Positions 15,769 to 24,337 of a stretch of 64,000 nt of DNA are shown here, piece by piece (positions within the stretch are counted from its first letter, which is position 1; every line of letters begins with the position of its first letter). The translations under genes were made by a program, and so were the position numbers. This DNA comes from Pandoraea apista. GTDB taxonomy: Bacteria > Pseudomonadota > Gammaproteobacteria > Burkholderiales > Burkholderiaceae. The stretch lies in assembly GCF_001465595.2 (NCBI RefSeq), contig NZ_CP013481.2, positions 4,278,001 through 4,342,000 on the forward strand, in the 5' to 3' direction. The notes below the pieces were generated by a model. The model was given only the letters and a program-made list of their open reading frames with translations, was not told where the DNA came from and did no database searches.

Positions 15769-17145
15769 TCAGACGAAGACCTGCCACAGCAGCAGCGTCA
15801 TCACCAGCCCCACCACGGACACAATGGTCTGCAACACCGACCAGACCCATAGCGTCTCCTTAAGCTTGAGTCCGAAGTACTCGCGCACCATCCAGAAGCC
15901 CGCGTCGTTGACGTGGCAGAAGAACACCGATCCCGCCCCGATCGCCAACGCGATCAGCGATCCCTGCACCGGCGGCAGGTGCATGACCAGCGGTGCGACG
16001 ATACCCGCCGTGGTGGTCGTCGCCACCGTTGCCGAGCCCGTCGCCTGACGCAATGCCACGGCAATCAGCCACGCCAGCAAAATGAGCGGCATATGCGTGC
16101 CGACCGCCACCTTTCCGATGGTCGTGGCAATGCCCGCCGTCACCAGTGCCTGCTTCAGACCGCCGCCCGCACCGATCGTGAGCAACAGCCCGGCAATCGG
16201 CGGCAATGCGCGACGCAGCGTCTCGCCGACACGGGCACGCGGCAGGCCACGGCTCCAGCCCAGCACGACGATGGCGACGATAACCGTCAACGCCAGCGCA
16301 ACGATTGGCTCGCCGAGGAAGTTGAGCGCGTCGAACAGCGGTGTCTCGGGCGTCAGTGCGATCTTTGCCAGCGTGCGCCCCAGCATCAGCACGACCGGCA
16401 ACAGAATCACCAGCAATGCGGCGGCAAACGGCGGCGGCGACACATCGTCGTCGCGCTTGGTGAACAGGTCGCCCAGTTGCTGCGGCGCCTCGACGTGCAA
16501 ACGCGGGGCGAGCCACATGCCGTACAACGGCCCGGCCAGAATCACCGCCGGGATGGCGATCAACAGACCGAGGCCCATTGTCATGCCCAGATCCGCGTGC
16601 AGCGCCGAGACGGCGATCAGCGGCCCCGGGTGCGGGGGCACGAGCGCGTGCAGCGTGGTCATGCCGGCAAGCGCCGGGATCGCCACACGAAGAATCGGCG
16701 TGTTGGCCCGGCGGGCCATCACGAAGATGATCGGCACCATCATCACCAGCCCCACCTCGAAGAACAGCGGCAAGCCGATGATCATTGCGACCAGCGCCAT
16801 CATCCACGGCAGCGCCGATCCTTTCGCAAACGTGAGCAGCACGGTCACGATCCGGTCGGCCGCGCCGGTGTCGGCCATCAACGCCCCGAGCATGGCCCCT
16901 AGCGCGATAATCATGCCGGCGTCACCCAGCAGGCCGCCCGCCCCCTTGCTGAAGGCGCTGGCCACGGCGTCGAGCGGCAAGCCCGCGCCGAGACCGGCGA
17001 TGAACGTGCCGATCAGAATCGACAGAAACGGCGATAGCTTGAGCGCGCTGATGAAAACGATGATGGCCACGAGGCCGACGAAACAGGACAGCAGAAGACG
17101 GGTGTCGTGCGCTGCCCAAGGCACGACGTGGCTGACTAGCTCCAC
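15769..17145 (-). CDS. Gluconate:H+ symporter, GntP family
   Basis: This 458-residue inner-membrane protein has 12 or more hydrophobic segments and matches the gluconate permease family (GntT/GntP/GntU), for example at FISALKLSPFLSILIGTFIAG and LRQATGSATVATTTTAGI. GTG 17145 is the start, with AAGGA 7 bases upstream. Gluconate imported here would enter the Entner-Doudoroff route, whose zwf, pgl and edd genes lie 5-9 kb downstream, although gluconokinase is not in the window. It may also carry other sugar acids. Confidence 0.93.
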   Translation of the reverse strand: MELVSHVVPWAAHDTRLLLSCFVGLVAIIVFISALKLSPFLSILIGTFIAGLGAGLPLDAVASAFSKGAGGLLGDAGMIIALGAMLGALMADTGAADRIVTVLLTFAKGSALPWMMALVAMIIGLPLFFEVGLVMMVPIIFVMARRANTPILRVAIPALAGMTTLHALVPPHPGPLIAVSALHADLGMTMGLGLLIAIPAVILAGPLYGMWLAPRLHVEAPQQLGDLFTKRDDDVSPPPFAAALLVILLPVVLMLGRTLAKIALTPETPLFDALNFLGEPIVALALTVIVAIVVLGWSRGLPRARVGETLRRALPPIAGLLLTIGAGGGLKQALVTAGIATTIGKVAVGTHMPLILLAWLIAVALRQATGSATVATTTTAGIVAPLVMHLPPVQGSLIALAIGAGSVFFCHVNDAGFWMVREYFGLKLKETLWVWSVLQTIVSVVGLVMTLLLWQVFV

Positions 17146-17323
17146 GATGATCCTTGATGACGAGAAACGAGAACACCGGCGCGCAGCGTGCGGCCGGTGT
17201 GTGGGGGGATTGTGCTACTGGCGCCGGCCGCGTGCACGCACGGGCTGGAAGGCCCCGTGACACGGAGCGTGAGGGGTGCGGCGGCGAGTTTCATTCGTCG
17301 AAACATCGCGGCCGCCGGGGGCG

Positions 17324-18823
17324 TTACTGGAATGCGACTTCGTTGAAACTGCGCAGTTTGCGGCTGTGCAGACGATCCAGACCGTTATCGCGCAATAGCT
17401 CCATCGCTTTCACGCCGATCTTCAGATGCTGGTCGACACGCTCGCGATAGAACCGGTCCGCCATGCCGGGCAACTTCAGTTCGCCATGCAGCGGCTTGTC
17501 GCTCACGCATAGCAACGTGCCGTAGGGCACACGGAAGCGGAAACCGTTCGCCGCGATGGTCGCACTTTCCATGTCGAGCGCAATCGCACGGCTCTGGCTC
17601 ATGCGCTGAACCGGCTCACGGTGATCGCGCAACTCCCAGTTGCGGTTATCGACGGTAACGACCGTGCCCGTGCGCATCACGCGCTTGAGTTCGAAATCGT
17701 CGAGTTGCGTGACGTCGGCGACCGCGCGCTCCAGCGCGACCTGCACCTCGGCCAGCGGCGGCACAGGTACCCACAGCGGCAGATCGTCGTCGAGCACGTG
17801 GTCCTCACGCACATACCCGTGTGCCAGGCAGTAGTCGCCCAGACGCTGGGAGTTACGCAGTCCGGCACAGTGTCCCAGCATGATCCAGGCGTGCGGGCGC
17901 AGCACGGCAATGTGATCGGTGATGGTCTTCGCATTGGACGGCCCTACGCCGATGTTCACCATCGTGATGCCGGTGTTGTCCGGGCGCACGAGGTGATACG
18001 CCGGCATCTGCGGCAGGCGCGGTGGCGGCGTGCCCTGCGAGTCGCGCACTCCAATGTTCTGGTTCCAGTGCGTGACATTGCCCGGCTCCACGAATGCGGT
18101 GTACTGGCTACGATACTCGCGCGTGGCGGGATCGTCGCTTGCACTCATCAACTCCCGGCCCAGCTCCACGAACTCGTCGATATAGAACTGGTAGTTCGTG
18201 AAGAGCACGTAGTTCTGGAAGTTCTCGGGCGACGTTGCCGTGTAATGGCGCAGACGGTGCAGCGAGTAGTCGACACGCGGCGCGGTGAACAACGCGAGCG
18301 GCAGGATCTCGTCGGGCAGCGGATCGCGTGTGCCGTTCACGATACTGTCGTCCATTGTGGCCAGATCGGGCACGTCGAAGACCGTGCGCATGGCGCGCAA
18401 GTGCGTTTGATCGAGATCGCCTTCGAGGTACACACCGTCCTGATAGGCGAAGTGCACGGGAATCGGCTCGTCGGAGACACCGACTTCAAACGCCACCCCA
18501 TGATTGTGAGCGAGACGCCGGAGCTGCTCGATGTAATAGCTCTCGAACAGGTCCGGTCGCGTGACCGTCGTCTGATAGCTGCCCGGGCCGGAAACAAAGC
18601 CGTACGACAGGCGTTTGTCCAGTTGGGTGATGTCTTCGGTGGTGATGCGGATGAACGGGTAATGCGCGCTCACACGCCGCGCCTGATCTTTCTGTGTGGA
18701 AAAACGCTCGAAAGCGGCACGAAGGTATGCCGTATTGGCGTCGTAAATCGTCTTCAGGTAGGCAACGGCTTCCACCGGATCCGTAATCGATCGGGTGGCG
18801 TGGACCGGTTCTTGTTCAGACAT
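17324..18823 (-). CDS. amn: AMP nucleosidase
   Basis: This 499-residue cytoplasmic enzyme hydrolyses AMP to adenine and ribose 5-phosphate and helps control the adenylate pool. The N-terminal half is the AMN-specific regulatory domain (AVAYLKTIYDANTAYLRAAFERF and following); the C-terminal half is a nucleoside-phosphorylase-like catalytic domain with NIGVGPSNAKTITDHIA, GHCAGLRNSQRLGDY and the DMESATIAANGFRFRVPYGT segment whose Glu/Asp bind the ribose. Length matches the family (about 480-500). ATG 18823 follows an AGAGG site; a TTG two codons earlier is less likely. Confidence 0.95.
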   Translation of the reverse strand: MSEQEPVHATRSITDPVEAVAYLKTIYDANTAYLRAAFERFSTQKDQARRVSAHYPFIRITTEDITQLDKRLSYGFVSGPGSYQTTVTRPDLFESYYIEQLRRLAHNHGVAFEVGVSDEPIPVHFAYQDGVYLEGDLDQTHLRAMRTVFDVPDLATMDDSIVNGTRDPLPDEILPLALFTAPRVDYSLHRLRHYTATSPENFQNYVLFTNYQFYIDEFVELGRELMSASDDPATREYRSQYTAFVEPGNVTHWNQNIGVRDSQGTPPPRLPQMPAYHLVRPDNTGITMVNIGVGPSNAKTITDHIAVLRPHAWIMLGHCAGLRNSQRLGDYCLAHGYVREDHVLDDDLPLWVPVPPLAEVQVALERAVADVTQLDDFELKRVMRTGTVVTVDNRNWELRDHREPVQRMSQSRAIALDMESATIAANGFRFRVPYGTLLCVSDKPLHGELKLPGMADRFYRERVDQHLKIGVKAMELLRDNGLDRLHSRKLRSFNEVAFQ

Positions 18824-18989
18824 GCGCAAACCTCTTCTGTCTTTTTCATGATCTTGAGTATGCGCCTATTGTGACACGACTGTATGACGGCCGCGGCGTC
18901 CTTGCGCCATGCAGACTCCCTAAAATCCAGGGCTCCGATGGCGCAAGCAGCGCGGCACGCCGACCATTGCCGGCAACGGTCTGCCGGTG

Positions 18990-19199
18990 TCAGTCCTCCA
19001 GTCGCACACCAACCTTGAGAGTGACCTGCCAGTGGGCAACCTTACCGTCCTCGATATGGCCGCGTGTCTCGATGATTTCGAACCAGTTCAGATTGCGCAG
19101 CGTCTTGCTCGCGCGCTCGATGGCGCACCTGACGGCATCGTCGATGGACTTGGGCGACGAGCCGGTCAGCTCGATCTGCTTGTACACGTGATTCGTCAT
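18990..19199 (-). CDS. Dodecin family flavin-binding protein
   Basis: This 69-residue protein is a dodecin, which forms a hollow dodecamer that stores or sequesters flavins. The conserved start [12 protein letters not shown], the helix with [20 protein letters not shown], the flavin-stacking Trp39 (NLNWFEI) and the strand WQVTLKVG are all present. ATG 19199 is the start. It lies between amn and a MarR gene on the same strand and probably has its own promoter. Confidence 0.94.
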   Translation of the reverse strand: MTNHVYKQIELTGSSPKSIDDAVRCAIERASKTLRNLNWFEIIETRGHIEDGKVAHWQVTLKVGVRLED

Positions 19200-19245
19200 G
19201 ACAGTCTCCGGGGTTGGTTTGGAGACTTCCCATGCTAGGCGTGTG

Positions 19246-19827
19246 CTACTGCGGCCGCAAGTCGGTGCATTCCGATATGTCGTCGCCGGCGTCCGCGATA
19301 GGGTGAGACGCCGCGTGGGTGTCGTCGGGCTCGCAAGCCGCCGGATCGCGGCGCAGCATGGCCGGCACCACGGTGTCGAGCGGCGTTGGCACGACATTCG
19401 TGAGATTGCGGCGGACTTTTTGCAGCAATTGCATGAGTTGCACCGTCTCGAACGCGGTCAGCCCGTGCAGCGCTTCGTTGCGCACTTCATCGGAAAGCAT
19501 GCGGGCCACCTGCAACTGTGCAACGGCCGCGCGCGTGACGAACAAACGTTCGATGCGCGGATCGCGGGCATCGGGACGCCGTCGCAACCACCCGGCGTCT
19601 TCCATGTGATCGAGCATGCGGGCGAGCGTTTGCGGCGGGGTTTCGAGAATGTCGGCCAGCACGGTCTGACTCACACCGCGATTGACAGTGAGATAGACGA
19701 GCACACGACATTGCGCACGCGTCATCGGCAGCGTGCGTCGCGCAAACTGCTCGAAGCGGCGCCCGAACAGACGCTGAACGTCTGCCACGAGAAAGCCGAA
19801 ACGTTGGGCGGAATCGGACACTTTCAT
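19246..19827 (-). CDS. MarR family transcriptional regulator
   Basis: This 193-residue MarR protein has the winged helix at about residues 30-105: [14 protein letters not shown], the recognition helix [19 protein letters not shown] and the wing [17 protein letters not shown], whose DPR is the family signature. A 35-residue acidic tail follows. I chose ATG 19827 (MKVSDSA) because the earlier ATG at 19848 lies inside a perfect palindrome in the promoter. The -10 box ends 7 bases before ATG 19827, so the message is probably leaderless and the gene autoregulated. Its other targets are unknown. Confidence 0.9.
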   Translation of the reverse strand: MKVSDSAQRFGFLVADVQRLFGRRFEQFARRTLPMTRAQCRVLVYLTVNRGVSQTVLADILETPPQTLARMLDHMEDAGWLRRRPDARDPRIERLFVTRAAVAQLQVARMLSDEVRNEALHGLTAFETVQLMQLLQKVRRNLTNVVPTPLDTVVPAMLRRDPAACEPDDTHAASHPIADAGDDISECTDLRPQ

Positions 19828-19834
19828 ATGCCGC

Positions 19835-19863
19835 ATTATGCTAAACATGTTTATGGATATCAA
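19835..19863 (-). promoter_or_regulatory. MarR promoter with operator in the spacer
   Basis: On the minus strand TTGATA (19863-19858) and CATAAT (19840-19835) are separated by exactly 17 bases. The spacer contains the perfect 12-base palindrome TAAACATGTTTA (19842-19853), a MarR-type operator. The predicted transcription start falls on or next to the ATG at 19827, and no Shine-Dalgarno sequence is present. Confidence 0.7.
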
Positions 19864-19897
19864 GCTGCGCTTAGCAACGACGCGGCATTTCGCGCGC

Positions 19898-19949
19898 CCC
19901 CTGCATGCCAATGGCCACGGTGTGCGCCGTGGCCATTGGCATGCAGGGG
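19898..19949. repeat. Perfect 23-base inverted repeat with 6-base loop
   Basis: The arms 19898-19920 and 19927-19949 are exact reverse complements with core GCATGCCAATGGCCACGG and loop TGTGCG. It lies just after the glk/hexR stop on the transcribed side and before the MarR promoter. There is no T tract on either side, so it is not a standard intrinsic terminator; it may protect or end the zwf-pgl-glk message. Confidence 0.9.
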
Positions 19950-19977
19950 TGTCGATCGAGCGGAATCCGAACAGACG

Positions 19978-21849
19978 TCAGGCCGCGGCCGCCGTGCCCG
20001 AGTCCTGACCGCTGCCATGCCCGAGCCAGTCAAGCGCGCCTTCGCCTGCCGTCTCCGCGCCGGGACCGGCGCGACGAATCGCGACGCCGACCGCCAGCAC
20101 GTCAATGGCCGCGAGATGCAGAATTCGCGCGATCATCGTCACATGAGCGCCCATCGTCTCGACGTGGTCGTTCGGCAGCACCAGCGTCGCCTTGCGCGCC
20201 AGCGGCGAGTTGCGTGCCGTCAGCGCAATGACCTTTGCCCCACGCGCCACCGCAATGTCGACGGCACGATTCAGGTCTGCGGAGCGCCCCGATGCGGAAA
20301 TGGCGACCACCACGTCGCCCTCCCCCAGCAACCCCGCCGACGCCTGCAACAGATACGGGTCGCCATAGGCGATGGTCGGCATGCCGAAGCGAAAGAACTT
20401 GTAGTGAGCGTCCTGCGCAATCACGCCGGAATTACCCAGCCCGTAGAACTCGATGCGGTGTGCCCCATCGAGCAGCGTAACGGCCGCCTCAACCGTTCGT
20501 GCGTCGAGGTGCTCACGCATCTGGAGAATCGACGACACGGTGTTATCAAGCACCTTGGCGCTGAACTCCGCCGCCGAGTCGCCTACGTGCACCTGTCCGT
20601 GACGCACCGGCAGCGTGCCGGTCAACGCGCTCGCGAGCTTGAGCTTGAAGTCCGAAAGCCCCTGACAGCCAAGCTTGCGGCAAAAACGTATGACGGTGGG
20701 CTGACTCACCCGCGCCAGACGTGCGATCTCCGACACGGGCTCCGCGAGCAGTGCACGCGGTTGCTTGAGCGTGAGTTCCGCCACCCGTTGTTCGGCCGGA
20801 CTCAGCCGATCGCGCAGGCGATGCAGACGGTCGATCAGCGCGCCCGCACCCGCCGCATGCGTACCGAGTTGCTCGGCAAGAATGGCCGACGTGCCGAGGA
20901 ATGCCGGGTGATCGGCTGTGATGACGTACGTTGGAATCTTCTTCAGATAGGCTTCGAAACGCCCCTTCGCCTCGAAGCGTCGGCGAAAGGGCGAGTCCTC
21001 GAACAACTTGCCCAGCTTCGGGATCACGCCACCGCCCAGATACACCCCGCCAACGGCGCCCAGCGATACCGCGACATTGCCGGCGAGGGTGCCCAGCATC
21101 GCGCAGAAACAATCGACCGTCTCGCGCGCGAGCGCGTCGCCGTCTTGTGCAAGGCTCACGATGGCAGGCGTCTCGAGCGGTTTCACGTCACGCCCTGCCC
21201 GCAGCGCCAGCGCCTGGTAGACGAGCGCCATGCCGGGTCCCGCCACGAGCCGCTCGAACGACACATGCGGGAAGTGCTTCCATGCATATCGCAGCACATC
21301 GATTTCGCGTTCATCCGCCGGGGCAAAGGTCGTGTGGCCGCCTTCGCTGCCGAGCGCAATCCAGCGATCGCCGGCCGGAATGAGGCCCGACACGCCAACC
21401 CCGGTGCCCGGGCCAAGCAAGCCGATCACGCCATTGGGCTGGGGTTCGCCCTCGCCGACCTGTCGCTTCTGCGTATCGGAGAGATAAGGGAGCGCCATCG
21501 CGAGCGCAGTGAAATCGTTGACGACCAGCAAGGTCTCGAAGCCCAGCGCGCGACGCGTCGCCTCGATCGAGAAGTGCCAGTCGCGGTTCGTCATGCGAAT
21601 CTCGTCGCCTTCGATCGGATTGGCGATGGCAATCGCGGCGTGCTGCACGGGCTCGGCGTGATCGGCCGCGTCGAGATAGGCCCGGATGACTTCGAGAACG
21701 CCGGAATAATCGTCGCAGGCATAGTCCCGGATTTCGACGAGATCGCCGGGCGCAATCTCCAGCGCGAAACGGGCATTGGTGCCCCCGATATCGGCCAGCA
21801 GTCGCGGACCGCTCACATGCGGCGGATTATTCCTCGCTCCAGAAGACAT
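19978..21849 (-). CDS. glk: Bifunctional glucokinase / RpiR (HexR-type) transcriptional regulator
   Basis: This 623-residue fusion phosphorylates glucose and also carries a DNA-binding regulator. Residues about 15-330 are a bacterial glucokinase: [28 protein letters not shown] and [12 protein letters not shown]. From about 345 an RpiR helix-turn-helix follows ([20 protein letters not shown]), then a SIS sugar-phosphate-binding domain ([32 protein letters not shown]). The fusion is characteristic of Burkholderiales, where the regulator half is the HexR equivalent. It overlaps pgl by 23 bases, so zwf-pgl-glk form one operon, and its likely targets are the two sites at 24167-24215 between zwf and edd. 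Confidence 0.95.
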   Translation of the reverse strand: MSSGARNNPPHVSGPRLLADIGGTNARFALEIAPGDLVEIRDYACDDYSGVLEVIRAYLDAADHAEPVQHAAIAIANPIEGDEIRMTNRDWHFSIEATRRALGFETLLVVNDFTALAMALPYLSDTQKRQVGEGEPQPNGVIGLLGPGTGVGVSGLIPAGDRWIALGSEGGHTTFAPADEREIDVLRYAWKHFPHVSFERLVAGPGMALVYQALALRAGRDVKPLETPAIVSLAQDGDALARETVDCFCAMLGTLAGNVAVSLGAVGGVYLGGGVIPKLGKLFEDSPFRRRFEAKGRFEAYLKKIPTYVITADHPAFLGTSAILAEQLGTHAAGAGALIDRLHRLRDRLSPAEQRVAELTLKQPRALLAEPVSEIARLARVSQPTVIRFCRKLGCQGLSDFKLKLASALTGTLPVRHGQVHVGDSAAEFSAKVLDNTVSSILQMREHLDARTVEAAVTLLDGAHRIEFYGLGNSGVIAQDAHYKFFRFGMPTIAYGDPYLLQASAGLLGEGDVVVAISASGRSADLNRAVDIAVARGAKVIALTARNSPLARKATLVLPNDHVETMGAHVTMIARILHLAAIDVLAVGVAIRRAGPGAETAGEGALDWLGHGSGQDSGTAAAA

Positions 21850-22504
21850 CGATCTTCACTCCTTCTCGGTGGATCAGCCGGGAGATGGCGTTGTCCTGTT
21901 CCTCGGTTTGCGCAGCTTCGAGCACTTTGCGCTTGGCGGGCCCCTGAATCTGCAAGAAGAGACGCTCGCAAGCCGCCAGTGCCGTGAGCGACCACGACAC
22001 GCGCAAATGCGGCGCGCGCTGTGGCTGCACGAGCACGAACTTGCGGCGGGTGGTAATGGCGTCGTGCCATTGCGGCGCGTCGGCGAACAGCGACGCGGTA
22101 TGACCGTCCTCGCCCATGCCGAGCACACACACCTGCGGCACGCCATGCGTCCAGGTGTCGTTAAGTGTTTGCACTTGCAGCGCGGCGTCGGTCGCCGTAT
22201 CGACAAGCGGTAACCACTGCGCGCCCGTGGCGCCGGGCAACAGCGCATCGGAGACAAGGCGCGCGTTGCTATCGGTGTGCGTGGGCGGCACCCACCGGTC
22301 GTCGACGAGGGTGATGGCAATGTCTCGCCACGCTACGGGTAAGCGCGCCAGTTGAGAGAGAAACGCTTGGGGACTTGTGCCGCCTGACACGGCCAGCAAC
22401 GCACGCGGACGAATGGTCAGAGCGTCGTCGAGCCCCGCGACGACGGCATTGGCGAGCGCCTGTGCCTGCGCTTCGCGCGTGGGGAATATGCGCCAGTGAA
22501 TCAT
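21827..22504 (-). CDS. pgl: 6-phosphogluconolactonase
   Basis: This 225-residue cytoplasmic enzyme hydrolyses 6-phosphogluconolactone to 6-phosphogluconate. The DevB-type motifs are clear: [32 protein letters not shown] and [21 protein letters not shown] 22504 follows a GGAGG ribosome-binding site. The gene is 74 bases after zwf and overlaps glk by 23 bases, which suggests translational coupling in a glucose-oxidising operon feeding Edd. Confidence 0.95.
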   Translation of the reverse strand: MIHWRIFPTREAQAQALANAVVAGLDDALTIRPRALLAVSGGTSPQAFLSQLARLPVAWRDIAITLVDDRWVPPTHTDSNARLVSDALLPGATGAQWLPLVDTATDAALQVQTLNDTWTHGVPQVCVLGMGEDGHTASLFADAPQWHDAITTRRKFVLVQPQRAPHLRVSWSLTALAACERLFLQIQGPAKRKVLEAAQTEEQDNAISRLIHREGVKIDVFWSEE

Positions 22505-22578
22505 GCGTGTCTGCCTCCGTTTCCTTGGCTGCGGACTGACTGCGCCGGACGGGCCAACGCCTCGCCCGGCGCACCGTC

Positions 22579-24054
22579 TCAAATATCCTCTTCGACCCAG
22601 CTCGTGCCGTACTGCGCCAGCAAGGCGCTGGCAGCGGGCGGCCCCCAGGTGCCGGCGGCGTAACGTTTCGGCCCCTTATGCTGACGCGACCAGTACGCCT
22701 GAATCGGCGCGACCCAACGCCACGCCTGCTCCTGCTCGTCTCGCCGCACGAAGAGCGCCAGACGCCCGTTGATGACATCGAGCAACAAACGCTCGTACGC
22801 ATCCATCCGGTGTCCTTTGAAGAACTGATCGAACGCCAGATCGAGGTGGACCGATTGCAGGTTCATCCCCTCGCCCGGCTGCTTCGCCAGACAGTAGAGG
22901 CGAATCGATTCGTTCGGCTGAAGGCGGATCACCAATCGATTGGCGCCGGGGTGCGTGGTTGCCTCGCCCAGCAGCGGATAGGGCGTCGCGCGATAGTTGA
23001 CGACAATCTCCGCCACCCGCTCGCCGAGGCGCTTGCCGGTGCGCAGGAAGAACGGCACGCCAGCCCAGCGCCAGTTGTCGATCTCGGTCTTGAGGGCGAC
23101 GAACGTTTCCGTCTGACTGTCGGGCGGCACCCCCGGCTCGTCGACATACGCAGGCACCGCCGACTTGTCGATAGCGCCCCCGCCGTACTGGCCGCGCACT
23201 ACGTTGCGCGCGACCGTTTCGTCGTCGAGCGGGCGCAGCGAGCGCAAGACACGCAGCTTCTCGTCGCGCACGGCGTCGGCGTCCATCGACAGCGGCGGTT
23301 CCATCGCCACGATGGCCAGCAGTTGCAGCAAATGGTTCTGCACCATATCGCGCAGGGCACCTGTCTGTTCGTAGAACTCGCCGCGCCCTTCGACCCCGAT
23401 CGCCTCGGCAATCGTGATCTGAATGCTCTCGATCAATTCGCGCCGCCACAGCGGCTCGAAGATCGCGTTGCCGAAACGCAGCGCAAGCAGGTTCTGCACC
23501 GCCTCTTTCCCGAGGTAGTGATCGATGCGGTAGATCTGGTCTTCACGGAAGCTCGCGCCCACGGCGTCGTTGATCGCCACCGACGAGGCCAGATCGTGCC
23601 CCAGCGGCTTCTCGAGCACGATACGGCTGTTCTCGTTCAGCCCGGCACTGCGCAGCCCCTCGCAGATGGGAATGAACAGCGACGGCCCCGTCGCCAGATA
23701 AAAAATGCGGACGCCCTTGCGCTGCGACAAGCGCCCGGCCAGCGCATCAAACTCCTCCTTGCGGCCCAGGTCGAGCGGCATATAGTCGATGGTGGCGAGA
23801 AAACGCTTCCAGGCGTCCTCGTCCCAGACGTCGGGCTTGATGTGCGCGCGGGCATGCGCCTCGCACCACGCACGATACGAGTCGGCATCCATCGGCTTGC
23901 GGGAGATGGCCAGTATGTGGCCGGTATCGGTCGCGGCGTCCGAGCCCAACTGGCCCGTGCGGAACGCCCGGAACAGGGCCGGCAGCACTTTGCGCAGCGA
24001 CAAATCGCCGGTGGCGCCGAACAACACAAAGGTATAGGGTGAAGGCGTGTTCAT
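22579..24054 (-). CDS. zwf: Glucose-6-phosphate dehydrogenase
   Basis: This 491-residue enzyme oxidises glucose 6-phosphate to the lactone with NAD(P)+. It has the cofactor motif FGATGDLSLRKVLPAL near the N-terminus, EKPLGHD, and the active-site motif RIDHYLGKEAVQNLL with the catalytic His of HYLGK. I chose ATG 24054 (MNTPSPYTF); the frame extends ten codons further without support. It is first gene of zwf-pgl-glk/hexR and divergent from edd, with HexR-type palindromes in the shared promoter region. Confidence 0.97.
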   Translation of the reverse strand: MNTPSPYTFVLFGATGDLSLRKVLPALFRAFRTGQLGSDAATDTGHILAISRKPMDADSYRAWCEAHARAHIKPDVWDEDAWKRFLATIDYMPLDLGRKEEFDALAGRLSQRKGVRIFYLATGPSLFIPICEGLRSAGLNENSRIVLEKPLGHDLASSVAINDAVGASFREDQIYRIDHYLGKEAVQNLLALRFGNAIFEPLWRRELIESIQITIAEAIGVEGRGEFYEQTGALRDMVQNHLLQLLAIVAMEPPLSMDADAVRDEKLRVLRSLRPLDDETVARNVVRGQYGGGAIDKSAVPAYVDEPGVPPDSQTETFVALKTEIDNWRWAGVPFFLRTGKRLGERVAEIVVNYRATPYPLLGEATTHPGANRLVIRLQPNESIRLYCLAKQPGEGMNLQSVHLDLAFDQFFKGHRMDAYERLLLDVINGRLALFVRRDEQEQAWRWVAPIQAYWSRQHKGPKRYAAGTWGPPAASALLAQYGTSWVEEDI

Positions 24055-24166
24055 AGAGGGCGTGGACTCCGTACAACCGGGCACTTCTCATCGACACCAC
24101 CAGACGACGACCGAACTTTGGCAGGCATTCGGATGTCACTTAAGAAGCGCAACTTTGACACTGCAT

Positions 24167-24181
24167 TGTAGTTTAACTACA
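24167..24181. promoter_or_regulatory. HexR-type operator between zwf and edd
   Basis: TGTAGTTTAACTACA is a perfect palindrome around one central base and matches the HexR consensus known from Proteobacteria (TGTARTWWWAYTACA). It lies 113 bases before zwf and 157 before edd in the 283-base divergent gap, so one repressor could control both operons and release them on binding 2-keto-3-deoxy-6-phosphogluconate, the known HexR effector. Confidence 0.85.
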
Positions 24182-24200
24182 CTGCAAATCAACAAAATCC

Positions 24201-24215
24201 CGTGCTTTAACTACA
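24201..24215. promoter_or_regulatory. Second, half-degenerate HexR-type site
   Basis: CGTGCTTTAACTACA matches the perfect site at 24167 in 12 of 15 positions, with an intact right half TTTAACTACA. The two sites are 34 bases apart centre to centre, about three helical turns, which would suit cooperative binding on one face of the DNA. Confidence 0.6.
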
Positions 24216-24337
24216 TCATCCATCGATGATTTAGGACAGGGCATAACGTTACGTCAGCATGCGAACGGTGTCGCGGGCCTCTCACGCATCAATCGCGTCA
24301 TCCGCATAGGGCAACCCCACAACGTCCCGGAAATACC

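Noticed and set aside
15913..17260. Open frames antisense to the gluconate permease
   Set aside because: His/Arg/Thr-rich shadows without domain character.
19198..21987. Very long plus-strand open frame antisense to marR and glk/hexR
   Set aside because: Low-complexity Arg/His-rich translation opposite well-supported genes.
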